Below, one piece after another: positions 1 to 11,142 of a stretch of 64,000 nt of DNA. This DNA comes from Geothermobacter hydrogeniphilus (lineage in GTDB: Bacteria; Desulfobacterota; Desulfuromonadia; Desulfuromonadales; Geothermobacteraceae). The stretch covers positions 23,278 through 87,277 of the forward strand of contig NZ_PPFX01000013.1 in the NCBI RefSeq assembly GCF_002898515.1, in the 5' to 3' direction. The notes beneath the pieces are model-generated. The model searched no databases. It saw only the letters and a list, made by a program, of their open reading frames with translations, and had not been told where the DNA came from. Both the position numbers and the translations under genes were made by a program. The first letter of the stretch is position 1. Every line of letters begins with the position of its first letter.

Positions 1-1279
1 GCATATCGAGAATCGCCTGGGCCTGGATCGCGGAAAGGCCGAAGCGTTCGATCAACCGCTCCTTGGCCATCGCCGGACTGGCCGAGGTCTTGATCAGTTC
101 GATCACCTCGTCAAGGTTGTCGAGGGCGATCTTCAGGCCTTCGAGGATGTGAGCCCGGGCCTCGGCCTTTTTCAGTTCGAAGATGGTACGACGGGTGACG
201 ATCTCTTTGCGATGTTCAATGAATTTGTCGAGAATTTCGCGCAGGGTCATGACACGCGGCTGACCGTTGACGATGGCCAGCATGATGATGCCGAAACTGC
301 TCTGCATCGCCGTCATCTTGTAGAGCTGGTTGAGAATCACCTGGGGAATGGTGTCCCGTTTCAGCTCGATGACAATGCGCATGCCGTCGCGATCCGACTC
401 GTCGCGCAGGTCGGAAATGCCCTCGATTTTCTTGTCCTTGACCAGGTCGGCAATCTTCTCGATCAGTCGCGCCTTGTTGACCTGGTAGGGAATCTCGGTG
501 ACGATGATCGCCTCACGGCCGGTGCGGCGGTCCTTTTCGACCAGTGCCCGGGCGCGCATCTGCACGATGCCGCGGCCGGTGCGGTAGGCCTCGCGAATAC
601 CCTCGCGACCAAGAATAAAGGCGCCGGTCGGAAAATCGGGCCCGCTGATCCTGGTAATCAGCTCGTCAAAATGGATTTTCGGATTGTCGATCACCTCAAT
701 CAATCCGTCGATCACCTCGGTGAGATTGTGCGGCGGAATCTTGGTGGCCATGCCGACCGCGATCCCTTCCGAACCGTTGACCAGCAGGTTGGGGAACTTG
801 CACGGCAGCACCAGTGGTTCCTGCAGTGAATCATCGTAGTTGGGCCCGAAATCAACCGTTTCCTTGTCGATGTCGGCCAGCAGTTCATGGGCCAGGCGGT
901 TCATGCGCACTTCGGTGTAACGCATGGCAGCGGCGGAATCACCGTCGATGGAACCGAAATTGCCCTGACCGTCGACCAGCGGGTAACGCATGGAAAAATT
1001 CTGCGCCAGGCGGACAATGGTGTCATAGACCGCAGAATCGCCGTGGGGGTGGAATTTACCGATGACATCACCAACCACGCGGGCCGATTTCTTGTAGGGC
1101 TTGTTGTAATCGTTGCCGAGTTCGTTCATGGCGAACAAGACCCGGCGATGGACCGGTTTGAGACCATCGCGCACATCCGGCAGCGCCCGGCCGATAATGA
1201 CGCTCATGGCATAGTCCATGTAGGACTTGCGCATTTCGTCTTCAATATTGACAGTGACCCGATTCTGATCGGAAAGCAT
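1..1279 (-). CDS. gyrA: DNA gyrase subunit A, 3' end cut by window edge
   Basis: GyrA breaks and rejoins both DNA strands as GyrB hydrolyses ATP, introducing negative supercoils in the cytoplasm. The start is the ATG read on the minus strand at 1279 ([15 protein letters not shown]), giving about 426 N-terminal residues; the C-terminal part lies beyond base 1. The catalytic tyrosine is in RYTEVRM, codon complement(917..919), residue 121. The quinolone-resistance-determining stretch reads HGDSAVYD, with the usual wild-type Ser and Asp. It lies 156 bp downstream of gyrB in the same direction, the common arrangement near oriC. The identification is firm; it is incomplete only because of the window edge. 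Confidence 0.97.
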   Translation of the reverse strand, partial: MLSDQNRVTVNIEDEMRKSYMDYAMSVIIGRALPDVRDGLKPVHRRVLFAMNELGNDYNKPYKKSARVVGDVIGKFHPHGDSAVYDTIVRLAQNFSMRYPLVDGQGNFGSIDGDSAAAMRYTEVRMNRLAHELLADIDKETVDFGPNYDDSLQEPLVLPCKFPNLLVNGSEGIAVGMATKIPPHNLTEVIDGLIEVIDNPKIHFDELITRISGPDFPTGAFILGREGIREAYRTGRGIVQMRARALVEKDRRTGREAIIVTEIPYQVNKARLIEKIADLVKDKKIEGISDLRDESDRDGMRIVIELKRDTIPQVILNQLYKMTAMQSSFGIIMLAIVNGQPRVMTLREILDKFIEHRKEIVTRRTIFELKKAEARAHILEGLKIALDNLDEVIELIKTSASPAMAKERLIERFGLSAIQAQAILDM

Positions 1280-1311
1280 GAAATTCCCTCCGGAAGAGTT
1301 TTAAACCAGAA

Positions 1312-1425
1312 AAACCGAAACACCAAGACGCGGAGAAGGAGAGACCGCTGAGACGCCCGGATTTTCCTTCGGACTGTCCTCTGCGCCTCTTCTTCTCTCT
1401 CTCTCCACCTCAGCGTTAATCTTTT
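1312..1425. repeat. imperfect palindrome between gyrB and gyrA
   Basis: The gyrB-gyrA gap (1280-1435) contains purine-rich text of the form gacgcggagaaggagag and, 60 bases on, its pyrimidine-rich counterpart ctgcgcctcttcttctc. Together they form a long imperfect inverted repeat. The words resemble the perfect gcagagcacagag hairpin at 29644-29684. This may be an extragenic repeat acting as a transcript end or processing site; the function is inferred only. Confidence 0.35.
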
Positions 1426-1435
1426 ATCAACGTCC

Positions 1436-3853
<2,418 letters not shown>

Positions 3854-4948
3854 TTATGAATCCATGGAGGGATCCGGCTGAACCTTTCCCGCCTTGATTT
3901 CGAAGCATCGGATCGGGTTCAGATCGCGCTCCCGCAGGGAACTGATATCGGTTGTGGTTAAAAACACCTGTCCGCGATGTGCCAGCAGAAATTCAAAAAA
4001 TGCGTTCCGGCGAAAACTGTCAAGTTCGCTGTTCAAGTCATCGAGCAACAGCACCGGAGACTGCCTGGTCTGCTCTTCCAGGTCCAGGACCTGGGCCGTT
4101 TTGAAGGCCAGCAGGAAAGACCGCTGCTGGCCCTGGGAACCATAGTTTTTCAGCGGTCGGCCATCGATACGGAACTGAAGATCATCACGATGCGGACCGG
4201 CCAGGGTCTGCTGATATTGTCGTTCCCGGGCAGCGGTCCGGTGCAGTTCGGCCAAGAGATCATCCGTTGTCAGCCCTATCCGTTCGGAAAAACCGAGATC
4301 AACCTCTTCAGTTCCACCGCATATGGTCCGGTAGCAATCCCGCAATCGCGGTCTTAACCGCTGTAGAAAAATCTCGCGCGCCTGTCTCAGTCTGGCTCCA
4401 CTTTCCGCCAGCTTCTGGCTCCAGGGCCGCAGTTGCGCATCTTCGGCTGCCAGTTTCAACAAACGGTTCCGTTGTTTCAGACAACGTTGAAAATCTCTGG
4501 CAATCTGCAAAAACCCGCTGTTGGTCTGAAAAATCGCTCGGTCCAGAAGAGAACGGCGACCGCCCGGATTTCCTCGGATCAGGGAAATTTCTTCCGAGGT
4601 AAACAGTACAGTTTTCAGACGACCAAGCATTTCGGCAGCGTTGACTATACGTTTGCCGTCAATGTCGGCGCTCTGTCCTTCACGGGTCAGGAGCAGCTCA
4701 AACCGATGACAGACCCCTGACATACAGATACCCGCCGACAGGCGGGCCTCGTCTCGACCGATTTTTATCAGAGTTTCACGTCGATTGGAACGAAAACTCT
4801 TCAATTGGCCGAGCAGATAGATCGCTTCCAGCAGGTTGGTTTTTCCCTGGGCATTGTCTCCCCAGATAACATTGAACCCGGTCGACGGTTCGACCCGCAA
4901 ATCCTGCAGATTACGAAACCCCTGCAGTTTCAATTCCCTGAGGCGCAT
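3854..4948 (-). CDS. recF: DNA replication and repair protein RecF
   Basis: RecF is an SMC-like ATPase that helps load RecA at gapped DNA together with RecO and RecR. The 364-residue protein has the Walker A motif GDNAQGKT at 30-37, an ABC-type signature near GSQGQQRSFLLAFK and the Walker B/D-loop VLLLDDLNSELD. The length is normal for the family. It sits 16 bp after dnaN and 15 bp before gyrB, the conserved dnaA-dnaN-recF-gyrB order. No regulatory site is visible in the short gaps, so it is probably cotranscribed with dnaN. Confidence 0.97.
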   Translation of the reverse strand: MRLRELKLQGFRNLQDLRVEPSTGFNVIWGDNAQGKTNLLEAIYLLGQLKSFRSNRRETLIKIGRDEARLSAGICMSGVCHRFELLLTREGQSADIDGKRIVNAAEMLGRLKTVLFTSEEISLIRGNPGGRRSLLDRAIFQTNSGFLQIARDFQRCLKQRNRLLKLAAEDAQLRPWSQKLAESGARLRQAREIFLQRLRPRLRDCYRTICGGTEEVDLGFSERIGLTTDDLLAELHRTAARERQYQQTLAGPHRDDLQFRIDGRPLKNYGSQGQQRSFLLAFKTAQVLDLEEQTRQSPVLLLDDLNSELDSFRRNAFFEFLLAHRGQVFLTTTDISSLRERDLNPIRCFEIKAGKVQPDPSMDS

Positions 4949-4964
4949 TGCAGGGACCGTCCGG

Positions 4965-6083
4965 TCATAGCCGCATAGGCATGACCACAGCCAGAAAGTC
5001 TCTATCCTCCACCGGGGTTATCATCCCCGGCGACATATTGTCCCTGACCTGAAGAATGACTTCGTCTTCCTTCTGTACCTGAAGAATATCGAGCATGTAG
5101 CGGGAATTGAAACCGATTGCTATTTCCTGCCCGCTGTAATCGATCTCCAGGTCCTCCCGGGCATCACCCAGTTCGGGATTCGAGGATGATATCTCCAGCC
5201 TGCCCGGCTGCAGCAGAACTTTGACTCCGCGTGATTTTTCACTGGAAAGGATAGCCATACGTCGCAGGGCGTGGAAAAATTTTTCCCGGGGAATTTTTGC
5301 CACCATATCCTGAGACTGAGGGATAACCCGGGTATAATCGGGAAATTCACCATCGACCAGACGCATGATGATAACGGTCTGATCTTTCTGAATAACGGCA
5401 TTGTTATCCATGAAGCCCAGTCGAATATCACTGTCACTCTCTTCGGCTATCTTGCGCAGCTCGAAAATGCCCTTTTTCGGGAAAATAACCCCTTTTCGTA
5501 ATTCCTCGCTTTCAGTTCCTTCCAATTCGCGTTGAATCAGTGCCAGTCGATGGCCGTCGGTTGCCACCAGACGCAGAAGTTGACGTCCTTCAAGTTCAAT
5601 ATTCTGAAAGAAAATGCCGTTCAGATTGTACTTGCTCTCATCAGTTGACATGGAAAAAGCGGTTTTTTCCAGCAGGTCGCTGATGACCCCGCTCGGCAGT
5701 GAAATGAAATCCCCCTGTTCGACATCCGGAAAATAGGGGAATTCATCGGCCGCCAGACCAACGATATTGAAAAGCGCTTTTCCACAGCGGATTTCTATCC
5801 AGCAGTTCTCCTTGGCACCGAGTGTGACCTCCCCCTCGGGCAACTCCTTGATGATCTCAAACAGTTTCTTGGCTGAAACCGTCACCTTGCCGGGTTTGGC
5901 AGTGTCGGCCTGATAACTGGCCCGCATTCCGACTTCGAGATCCGTGGCCGTGATCTCAATTTCACCGTCTCGGGCTTCGATCAGAACATTGGAAAGAATC
6001 GGAATCGTATTGCGTTTTTCAACAATCCCCTGGATCCTGGCGAGCGCCTTGAGAAAAATCTCACGTTCGATGGTGAATTGCAT
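4965..6083 (-). CDS. dnaN: DNA polymerase III sliding clamp (beta subunit)
   Basis: DnaN forms the ring-shaped dimer that tethers DNA polymerase III and repair polymerases to DNA. The 372-residue product shows the family start MQFTIEREIFLKALARIQGIVEKRNTIPILSN and the C-terminal VMPMRL that contributes to the client-binding pocket. Three successive clamp domains of about 120 residues are implied by its length. It is separated from dnaA by a 237-bp AT-rich gap holding DnaA-box-like sites, so it may have its own promoter there. The start ATG at 6083 is preceded, in its own direction, by an AGGAGG-like site. Confidence 0.98.
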   Translation of the reverse strand: MQFTIEREIFLKALARIQGIVEKRNTIPILSNVLIEARDGEIEITATDLEVGMRASYQADTAKPGKVTVSAKKLFEIIKELPEGEVTLGAKENCWIEIRCGKALFNIVGLAADEFPYFPDVEQGDFISLPSGVISDLLEKTAFSMSTDESKYNLNGIFFQNIELEGRQLLRLVATDGHRLALIQRELEGTESEELRKGVIFPKKGIFELRKIAEESDSDIRLGFMDNNAVIQKDQTVIIMRLVDGEFPDYTRVIPQSQDMVAKIPREKFFHALRRMAILSSEKSRGVKVLLQPGRLEISSSNPELGDAREDLEIDYSGQEIAIGFNSRYMLDILQVQKEDEVILQVRDNMSPGMITPVEDRDFLAVVMPMRL

Positions 6084-6320
6084 GCTTTCCTCCTGTCAAC
6101 AGGTAACTATTATTTATTATCTTTTATTTCTTAAAGACAGTAGTAATACATAGAGCCTGTTGAAACTGTTAAAGCTAAAAAAAATCCTTTAAAAACATGT
6201 TGTTAAATAACTTTCGAGGTTGTGGAGAAAAACGTGTGCGAAGGTCATCTGTTGTGGATGAACGTCATTTTTGAACTGCATCCACATTTTGTCCCCCGCT
6301 CTCTGCACAGCTTTTACCGG
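6084..6320. other. dnaA-dnaN intergenic region with DnaA-box cluster (possible oriC part)
   Basis: The gap has a very AT-rich tract (about 6105-6215) followed by three close matches to the DnaA box TTATCCACA. TGTGGAGAA at 6221-6229 is TTCTCCACA on the other strand (one mismatch). TGTGGATGA at 6253-6261 is TCATCCACA (one mismatch). GCATCCACA at 6278-6286 has two mismatches. A box cluster beside an AT-rich tract between dnaA and dnaN is where oriC or half of a bipartite oriC lies in many bacteria. That it is the unwinding site is an inference. Confidence 0.55.
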
Positions 6321-7667
6321 TCAGGATTCAAGAGTGGCGCGAATGGATCCCACGGATGCACTCAACTGCATATCGTCAGCCATTTTAGCCTCGATCTTCT
6401 TGATGGCGTGAATAATGGTCGAGTGGTCCTTACCGCCGAATTTATCGCCTATTTCCGGATAGGAACAGGGTGTCAGCTGGCGGGAAATATACATCGCGAC
6501 CTGGCGTGGCAAAACCAGAGCCTTGAGCCGCTTGGATGATTTGAGATCGCTGACCTTGATGCCGTAATGAGCGGCGACGGTTTTCTGAATTTCTTCGATC
6601 GATATTTCGCGGCGTTTTTCAACCAGAATATTTTTAAGTACTTCCTTGGCCATGGCCAGGGTGATAGGCGTGGCTGTCAGACTGGCATAGGCGCCGATAC
6701 GAATCAGGTAACCTTCGAGTTCGCGGACATTGCTACTGATCGAGTTGGCCAGAAAAAATGTTACATTTTCCGGCAGGTCGATACCGTTCTGTTCGGCCTT
6801 GATTTTAAGGATAGCCTGCTTTGTTTCAACATCCGGGGCCTGGATATCGGCGATCAACCCCCATTCAAAGCGTGATCGCAGTCGTTCTTCAAGCCCTGGT
6901 ATTTCCTTCGGGAATTTATCAGAGGTGACAACGATCTGCTTGTGACTTTCGTAGAGGGAGTTGAAGGTGTGGAAAAACTCTTCCTGGGTCCGTTCCTTGC
7001 CGGCAATGAATTGAACATCATCGATCAGCAGGACATCCATGGAACGAAATTTGTTGCGAAACTCATCCATTTTCGCGTAACGCAATGAATTGATGAGTTC
7101 ATTCATGAATTTTTCCGAAGTATAGTAGCAGATACGCATCTCCGGATTATTCTGCAGGATGGCGTTGCCGATGGCATTGATAAGGTGGGTTTTTCCGAGT
7201 CCCACGCCGCCGTAGATGAAGAGCGGATTGTAGGTTGTGGCCGGGTTGGTGGCGACAGCGCGGGCGGCCGCGTAGGCAAACTGATTGGACGAACCGGAAA
7301 CGAATTCGTCGAAGGTATATTTCTTGTTGAGATTGTAAACGCCGGGATTTTTCCCCACTGTTTTGGTTCTGACCGGTTCTGCGGGCTGTTGCTGAACCGG
7401 CAGTTCAGGTTCTCCCTTTTTCTGCTGCAGGGGGGCTATATCTATCTGCAGTTGATAGGAGACAGCACCGATGGTTGATATGGTTTCCTGGATAAGATCG
7501 GCATAGTTGTCGCTGATCCAGGAGTATATAAAACGATTGGGAACCTCAAGCCGAACCAGATCCTTGTCGATCGACACCAGGCGGATTGGTTTGATCCAGG
7601 TGTTGTAGTGCTGGGGCGTGAGATGCTTCTCCAGCTGCTCAAGAGTTTCCTGCCATAGTGGGTTCAT
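6321..7667 (-). CDS. dnaA: chromosomal replication initiator DnaA
   Basis: DnaA binds DnaA boxes at oriC, oligomerises with ATP and opens the duplex. The 448-residue protein has domain I (MNPLWQETLEQLEKHLTPQHYNTWIKPI), a Gln/Pro-rich linker (about 80-105), the AAA+ domain with GGVGLGKT at 153-160 and the Walker B LLIDD at 213-217, and the DNA-binding domain IV with the KDHSTIIHAIKKIE signature near the C-terminus. It is the first gene of the minus-strand cluster. The flanking gaps on both sides carry DnaA-box-like sites, consistent with autoregulation. Confidence 0.99.
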   Translation of the reverse strand: MNPLWQETLEQLEKHLTPQHYNTWIKPIRLVSIDKDLVRLEVPNRFIYSWISDNYADLIQETISTIGAVSYQLQIDIAPLQQKKGEPELPVQQQPAEPVRTKTVGKNPGVYNLNKKYTFDEFVSGSSNQFAYAAARAVATNPATTYNPLFIYGGVGLGKTHLINAIGNAILQNNPEMRICYYTSEKFMNELINSLRYAKMDEFRNKFRSMDVLLIDDVQFIAGKERTQEEFFHTFNSLYESHKQIVVTSDKFPKEIPGLEERLRSRFEWGLIADIQAPDVETKQAILKIKAEQNGIDLPENVTFFLANSISSNVRELEGYLIRIGAYASLTATPITLAMAKEVLKNILVEKRREISIEEIQKTVAAHYGIKVSDLKSSKRLKALVLPRQVAMYISRQLTPCSYPEIGDKFGGKDHSTIIHAIKKIEAKMADDMQLSASVGSIRATLES

Positions 7668-7732
7668 TGATCAATCGATTCAGGGTGTTGCCGATTCCGG
7701 GAGGGAAAGCAACCGGCGGACTATTAAAATAA

Positions 7733-7741
7733 TTATCCACA
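7733..7741 (+). promoter_or_regulatory. DnaA box, exact consensus
   Basis: TTATCCACA matches the DnaA-box consensus exactly. It lies 66 bp upstream of the dnaA start codon and 15 bp from an inverted, weaker box (TGTGGAAAT, 7756-7764). It could serve in origin function, dnaA autoregulation, or both. Confidence 0.75.
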
Positions 7742-8052
7742 GTTTTATAAACAGCTGTGGAAATAATTAATAACTAGTTGAAAACAGGTTGTTTCATGGA
7801 GAAAAATAGACCTGAAAAGCGAGTTTTAAGCTAGCAGAGAGGTTGTCGTTTGGCAAGAAAATTTTCACCTGTTGACGATGCGTCCGGCTTTTGTATCGTT
7901 TCCCTTTTTCCCGGTCGTCCGACTGCCGTTTTCCTTTTATTTTGCCGGCTGCAGTCTCCTCAATCCGGGAAGAATTCGTGACTCTGTATCTTGTCCATGA
8001 AAAGAGGTATGGGCCTGGGGATGCGATCCTTTATCTGAGGGGCGATAAATTC

Positions 8053-8081
8053 TTGACAGTCTTCCATCAATGGGGGTAAAA
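8053..8081 (+). promoter_or_regulatory. sigma-70 type promoter for rpmH-rnpA
   Basis: TTGACA at 8053-8058 is followed after 17 bp by GTAAAA (8076-8081), or after 18 bp by TAAAAG. The -35 is perfect and the -10 weak. It lies about 57 bp upstream of the rpmH start and would drive the rightward ribosome/membrane-insertion cluster. Confidence 0.55.
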
Positions 8082-8137
8082 GTACCCTTTGCCATAAAGC
8101 AGATAATGCTGAAAACTATATAGGAGAAAAGAAGACG

Positions 8138-8287
8138 ATGAAACGCACCTATCAACCGAGTCGTATCAGCCGCAAGAGAACTCATGGTTTCCGTAAGCGG
8201 ATGCAGAGCAAGAATGGCCAGTCGGTTATTCGTCGCCGCCGGGCCAAGGGCCGCAAGACACTTGCAGCAACCATTCCGAGCAAATAA
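8138..8287 (+). CDS. rpmH: 50S ribosomal protein L34
   Basis: L34 is a small, very basic protein of the large ribosomal subunit. The 49-codon ORF begins [19 protein letters not shown], the L34 signature, and is rich in Arg/Lys. A TAGGAGA ribosome-binding site lies at 8121-8127. The C-terminus TLAATIPSK is slightly longer than the minimal 44-residue form. It is the first plus-strand gene right of the origin, 11 bp before rnpA, the near-universal rpmH-rnpA pairing. Confidence 0.97.
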   Translation: MKRTYQPSRISRKRTHGFRKRMQSKNGQSVIRRRRAKGRKTLAATIPSK

Positions 8288-8298
8288 CGGAGTCGCGG

Positions 8299-8643
8299 GT
8301 GGGCCGGCGCGGGCAGACTTTTCCCGCTGCACACCGACTTAAAAATCGGCAGGATTTCCTGCAGTGTAAGAAAATGGGGCGCAAGGTACATACGTCCCAT
8401 TTTCTTATTTTTATCGAACAGCATCAGCGACCCGGGCCGAGCAGGCTTGGTTTGACCGTCAGTCGTAAGGTGGGGAATGCGGTTGTCCGCAACCGGGTTA
8501 AACGATTGGTGCGTGAATTCTTCCGTACCCGCTATCATCAGCTCGCTGCCAACTGCAGTTATTCGGTTATTGCCAAACGGAACGCCGGTGAGATCAAATT
8601 CGAAGATCTCTGTCGTCAACTTCAGGTTCTCCTGAAACAGTGA
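8299..8643 (+). CDS. rnpA: ribonuclease P protein component
   Basis: RnpA is the protein cofactor of RNase P, which matures the 5' ends of tRNAs. The 114-residue basic protein starts at GTG 8299 (MGRRGQTFPAAHRLKNRQDF), with a CGGAG site seven bases upstream. The RNase P protein signature RNRVKRLVREFFR is present near residues 65-77. It follows rpmH and precedes yidD, the conserved order. The start is chosen because the in-frame GTG gives the normal family length. Confidence 0.95.
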   Translation: MGRRGQTFPAAHRLKNRQDFLQCKKMGRKVHTSHFLIFIEQHQRPGPSRLGLTVSRKVGNAVVRNRVKRLVREFFRTRYHQLAANCSYSVIAKRNAGEIKFEDLCRQLQVLLKQ

Positions 8644-8665
8644 GTTTTCGTTGCGGCCATCATTC

Positions 8666-8878
8666 ATGCTTGGAAAAATCTTTATTTTTCTTATTGATTT
8701 TTACCGAAAGGTGGTTTCGCCGTTTAAGCCGCCCGTCTGTCGATTTTATCCCAGTTGTTCCTGTTATATGCGTGATGCCGTCCGTAGATACGGTCCTTTT
8801 AAAGGAGTTTGGCTCGGTGTCAGGCGCCTGGTCAAATGTGGTCCCTGGCATCCCGGTGGCTACGATCCATTACGCTGA
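8666..8878 (+). CDS. yidD: membrane protein insertion efficiency factor YidD
   Basis: YidD is a small membrane-associated protein thought to assist YidC/Sec-dependent insertion. The 70-residue product starts MLGKIFIFLIDFYRKVVSP and has the family core CRFYPSCSCYMRDAVRRYGPFKG and the ending CGPWHPGGYDP. ATG 8666 was preferred over the in-frame TTG at 8651 because it gives the standard N-terminus; no strong ribosome-binding site helps decide. It sits between rnpA and yidC as in most bacteria. Confidence 0.92.
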   Translation: MLGKIFIFLIDFYRKVVSPFKPPVCRFYPSCSCYMRDAVRRYGPFKGVWLGVRRLVKCGPWHPGGYDPLR

Positions 8879-8904
8879 AGCGACTATTTCCCGGAGAATG
8901 CAGT

Positions 8905-10509
8905 ATGGAAAATAAAAATACTATTATTGCCATCGTTCTGATGGCGGTTGTCTGGCTCGGTTTTACTTTCTTTTTCAAGCCTTCTCCCCCGGTCGTTGCT
9001 CCAGAAGTCGGCCAGCACCAGGAGGCTGCTCCGAAAGTCGTTGAAAAGAAGGTGACACAGCAGCCTGTGGCAGCTCCGGTGCCGACAGCGGATCTGGCTC
9101 CTCCTGTCAATGAACAGTTGATCAATGTTGAAAATGATTATCTGCGGTTACAGATCAGTTCCTCCGGTGCCCGCATCAAGCATGTTGAATTAAAGCAGTA
9201 CCGGGTTTCAGCTGATATCGATGCCGCGCCGGTTGTCTTGCATCCCAACGGTCCCCTGCGTACCGCAACTCTGAAGACCACGGGTCGCGAAGGACTTTCG
9301 GTTCCTGTAGATGCAAACTTTCAACTGCTGTCGGGGGAAAAGAACATTAATCTCAAACCCGGTCAAACGGCTGATCTGGTTTTTCGTTATGTCGACCAGG
9401 CCAATGGTCTGCAGGTCGATAAAGTCTTTCATTTCAACGGTGATAATTACCAGTTTGATATGAACTACCAGGTTAAAAATATTTCCAACCTGAATAAAAG
9501 CGGCGTGCTGCAATTAAGCCTGATTCAGCCCTGGGATGAGAAACTCCATTCCAGTCGTTATGATTTTATCGGACCGGTCACTTATACCGGTAAGGATCTT
9601 GAGACCGATAAGGTGAAAAAACTGGCAGAGCAGATCAAGAGTTATCAGCAACCAGTCTGGTCTGGATTTGAAACCAAGTATTTTATCAGTGCTGCTGCCC
9701 CGCTTGGAAACTCGATTGAGAAGGTCACCGTTTCCAAAGAGGGTGAGTTGATCGAAAATACCTTTTCTTCGACATACTTCAATATTGCTCCGCAGGCGAC
9801 CGCGCAGATAGGAGTCAATTTCTATTTCGGTCCCCGTGATTCTGAAATACTCAAGCAGGCTGGACATCAATTCGATAAAGCCATTGATCTTGGTTTTTTT
9901 GCTGTCATCGCGTCACCTTTGCGTTATGTGCTTAAATTTTTCTATGGTTTTGTTGGTAATTACGGGGTTTCCATCATCCTGCTGACCGTCATCATCAAGC
10001 TCATCTTCTGGCCGTTGACTCAAAAAAGCTATACGTCGATGAAGGAAATGCAGAAGATTCAGCCTGAAATGGCCAAGATCAGGGAAAAATTCAAAAACGA
10101 CAAGGAGCGGATGAACAAAGAGATCATGGCTCTTTACAAGGATAAAAGAGTCAATCCTCTCGGCGGTTGTCTGCCGATGGTCATCCAGATTCCGGTTTTC
10201 TTTGCGCTCTACCGGGTGTTGATGGTCGATATCGCCCTGCGGCATGCCCCCTTTGTTTTCTGGTTGCAGGATCTATCTGCGAAAGATCCCTACTACATCA
10301 CCCCGGTTATTATGGGGGTGACCATGTTTATTCAGCAGAAAATGACCCCTTCGACCATGGACCCGAAACAGGCCAAAATGTTCATGATGATGCCGGTTGT
10401 TTTTACCTTCCTGTTCCTGAATTTCCCTTCCGGCCTTGTTGTCTACTGGTTGACCAACAACCTGTTGACCATTGGTCAACAGTATATGATTCATCGTAAA
10501 CCGTCCTGA
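8905..10509 (+). CDS. yidC: membrane protein insertase YidC
   Basis: YidC inserts and folds inner-membrane proteins, alone or with SecYEG. The 534-residue form starts at ATG 8905 (MENKNTIIAIVLMAVVWLGF) behind a GGAG site at 8893-8896; an open frame runs further upstream but overlaps yidD. It has an N-terminal membrane anchor, a large periplasmic P1 domain (about 55-320) and the conserved C-terminal insertase core with five membrane segments. The core includes NPLGGCLPMVIQIPVFFALYRVL and, near the end, FPSGLVVYWLTNNLLTIGQQY. The long P1 domain marks a Gram-negative type. Confidence 0.97.
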   Translation: MENKNTIIAIVLMAVVWLGFTFFFKPSPPVVAPEVGQHQEAAPKVVEKKVTQQPVAAPVPTADLAPPVNEQLINVENDYLRLQISSSGARIKHVELKQYRVSADIDAAPVVLHPNGPLRTATLKTTGREGLSVPVDANFQLLSGEKNINLKPGQTADLVFRYVDQANGLQVDKVFHFNGDNYQFDMNYQVKNISNLNKSGVLQLSLIQPWDEKLHSSRYDFIGPVTYTGKDLETDKVKKLAEQIKSYQQPVWSGFETKYFISAAAPLGNSIEKVTVSKEGELIENTFSSTYFNIAPQATAQIGVNFYFGPRDSEILKQAGHQFDKAIDLGFFAVIASPLRYVLKFFYGFVGNYGVSIILLTVIIKLIFWPLTQKSYTSMKEMQKIQPEMAKIREKFKNDKERMNKEIMALYKDKRVNPLGGCLPMVIQIPVFFALYRVLMVDIALRHAPFVFWLQDLSAKDPYYITPVIMGVTMFIQQKMTPSTMDPKQAKMFMMMPVVFTFLFLNFPSGLVVYWLTNNLLTIGQQYMIHRKPS

Positions 10510-10516
10510 AGGAGCC

Positions 10517-11140
10517 ATGGTCCAGGAACTTCTTCATTTTCAGGTGTCGGCAACCGGTCTGGCTGAAGCCGTTGATCGGGGAATACAGCATTTCAACTGC
10601 AATCGCAGTGATCTGGAAGTGGATATTTTGCAACCGCCAAGGCAGGGATTGTTCGGATTGTTCGGTCGCAAAAATGCCGTGGTGCGACTCCGGGTCATCA
10701 ATCGTGTTCAGGCCGGTCGGCTGATTCTGGAGAAGCTGCTGTCGTTGATCGGAATGGATGCCCGGGTCGAGAGTTCAATCCCGGCGCGGACTCTTAATAT
10801 CATCTCTGATCAGAGTGCCATTATCATCGGCCGCCATGGTCAGACGATTGACAGCCTGCAAACCGTACTCAACGGTCTTCTTGATAGTGCCCTTCCAGGC
10901 GGTGGTCGACTGGTTGTTGATTGCGATGACTACCGGCAGAGACGCATAGCCGCCTTGCAGGGGCTCGCCCGCAAACTGGTACGCCAGGCCAGGGAATCGG
11001 GCGGGACCGCCATCAGTGAATCTCTTCCCGGTGATCAATGTCACATTCTGCAGCAGTTGCTGACCAGAATGCCGGATATTACCGTGTGGACCCGGGGACA
11101 AGGACATCTGAAGCAGATGGTTGTCGGTTTAAAGGCCTGA
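10517..11140 (+). CDS. jag: RNA-binding protein KhpB/Jag
   Basis: Jag (KhpB) is an RNA-binding protein encoded next to yidC in many bacteria. The 207-residue product has a Jag-N domain (about 5-55), a KH domain with IIIGRHGQTIDSLQ (about 95-110) and a C-terminal R3H domain (VDCDDYRQRRIAALQGLARKL, about 135 onward). It starts 7 bp after yidC and ends 2 bp before mnmE, so the run is one operon. Its exact role in this lineage is not known. Confidence 0.93.
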   Translation: MVQELLHFQVSATGLAEAVDRGIQHFNCNRSDLEVDILQPPRQGLFGLFGRKNAVVRLRVINRVQAGRLILEKLLSLIGMDARVESSIPARTLNIISDQSAIIIGRHGQTIDSLQTVLNGLLDSALPGGGRLVVDCDDYRQRRIAALQGLARKLVRQARESGGTAISESLPGDQCHILQQLLTRMPDITVWTRGQGHLKQMVVGLKA

Positions 11141-11142
11141 CC

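Larger units (their letters stand above)
7668..8137. other. dnaA-rpmH divergent intergenic region, origin candidate
   Basis: This 470-bp gap is where coding switches from minus (dnaA leftward) to plus (rpmH rightward), as expected around a bidirectional origin. It holds an exact DnaA box at 7733-7741, an inverted weaker one (TGTGGAAAT, 7756-7764) and an AT-rich stretch between them and about 7790. The half near rpmH contains the rpmH promoter. No convincing protein-coding ORF was found in it. With the box cluster at 6221-6286 it would make a bipartite oriC enclosing dnaA. Confidence 0.6.
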
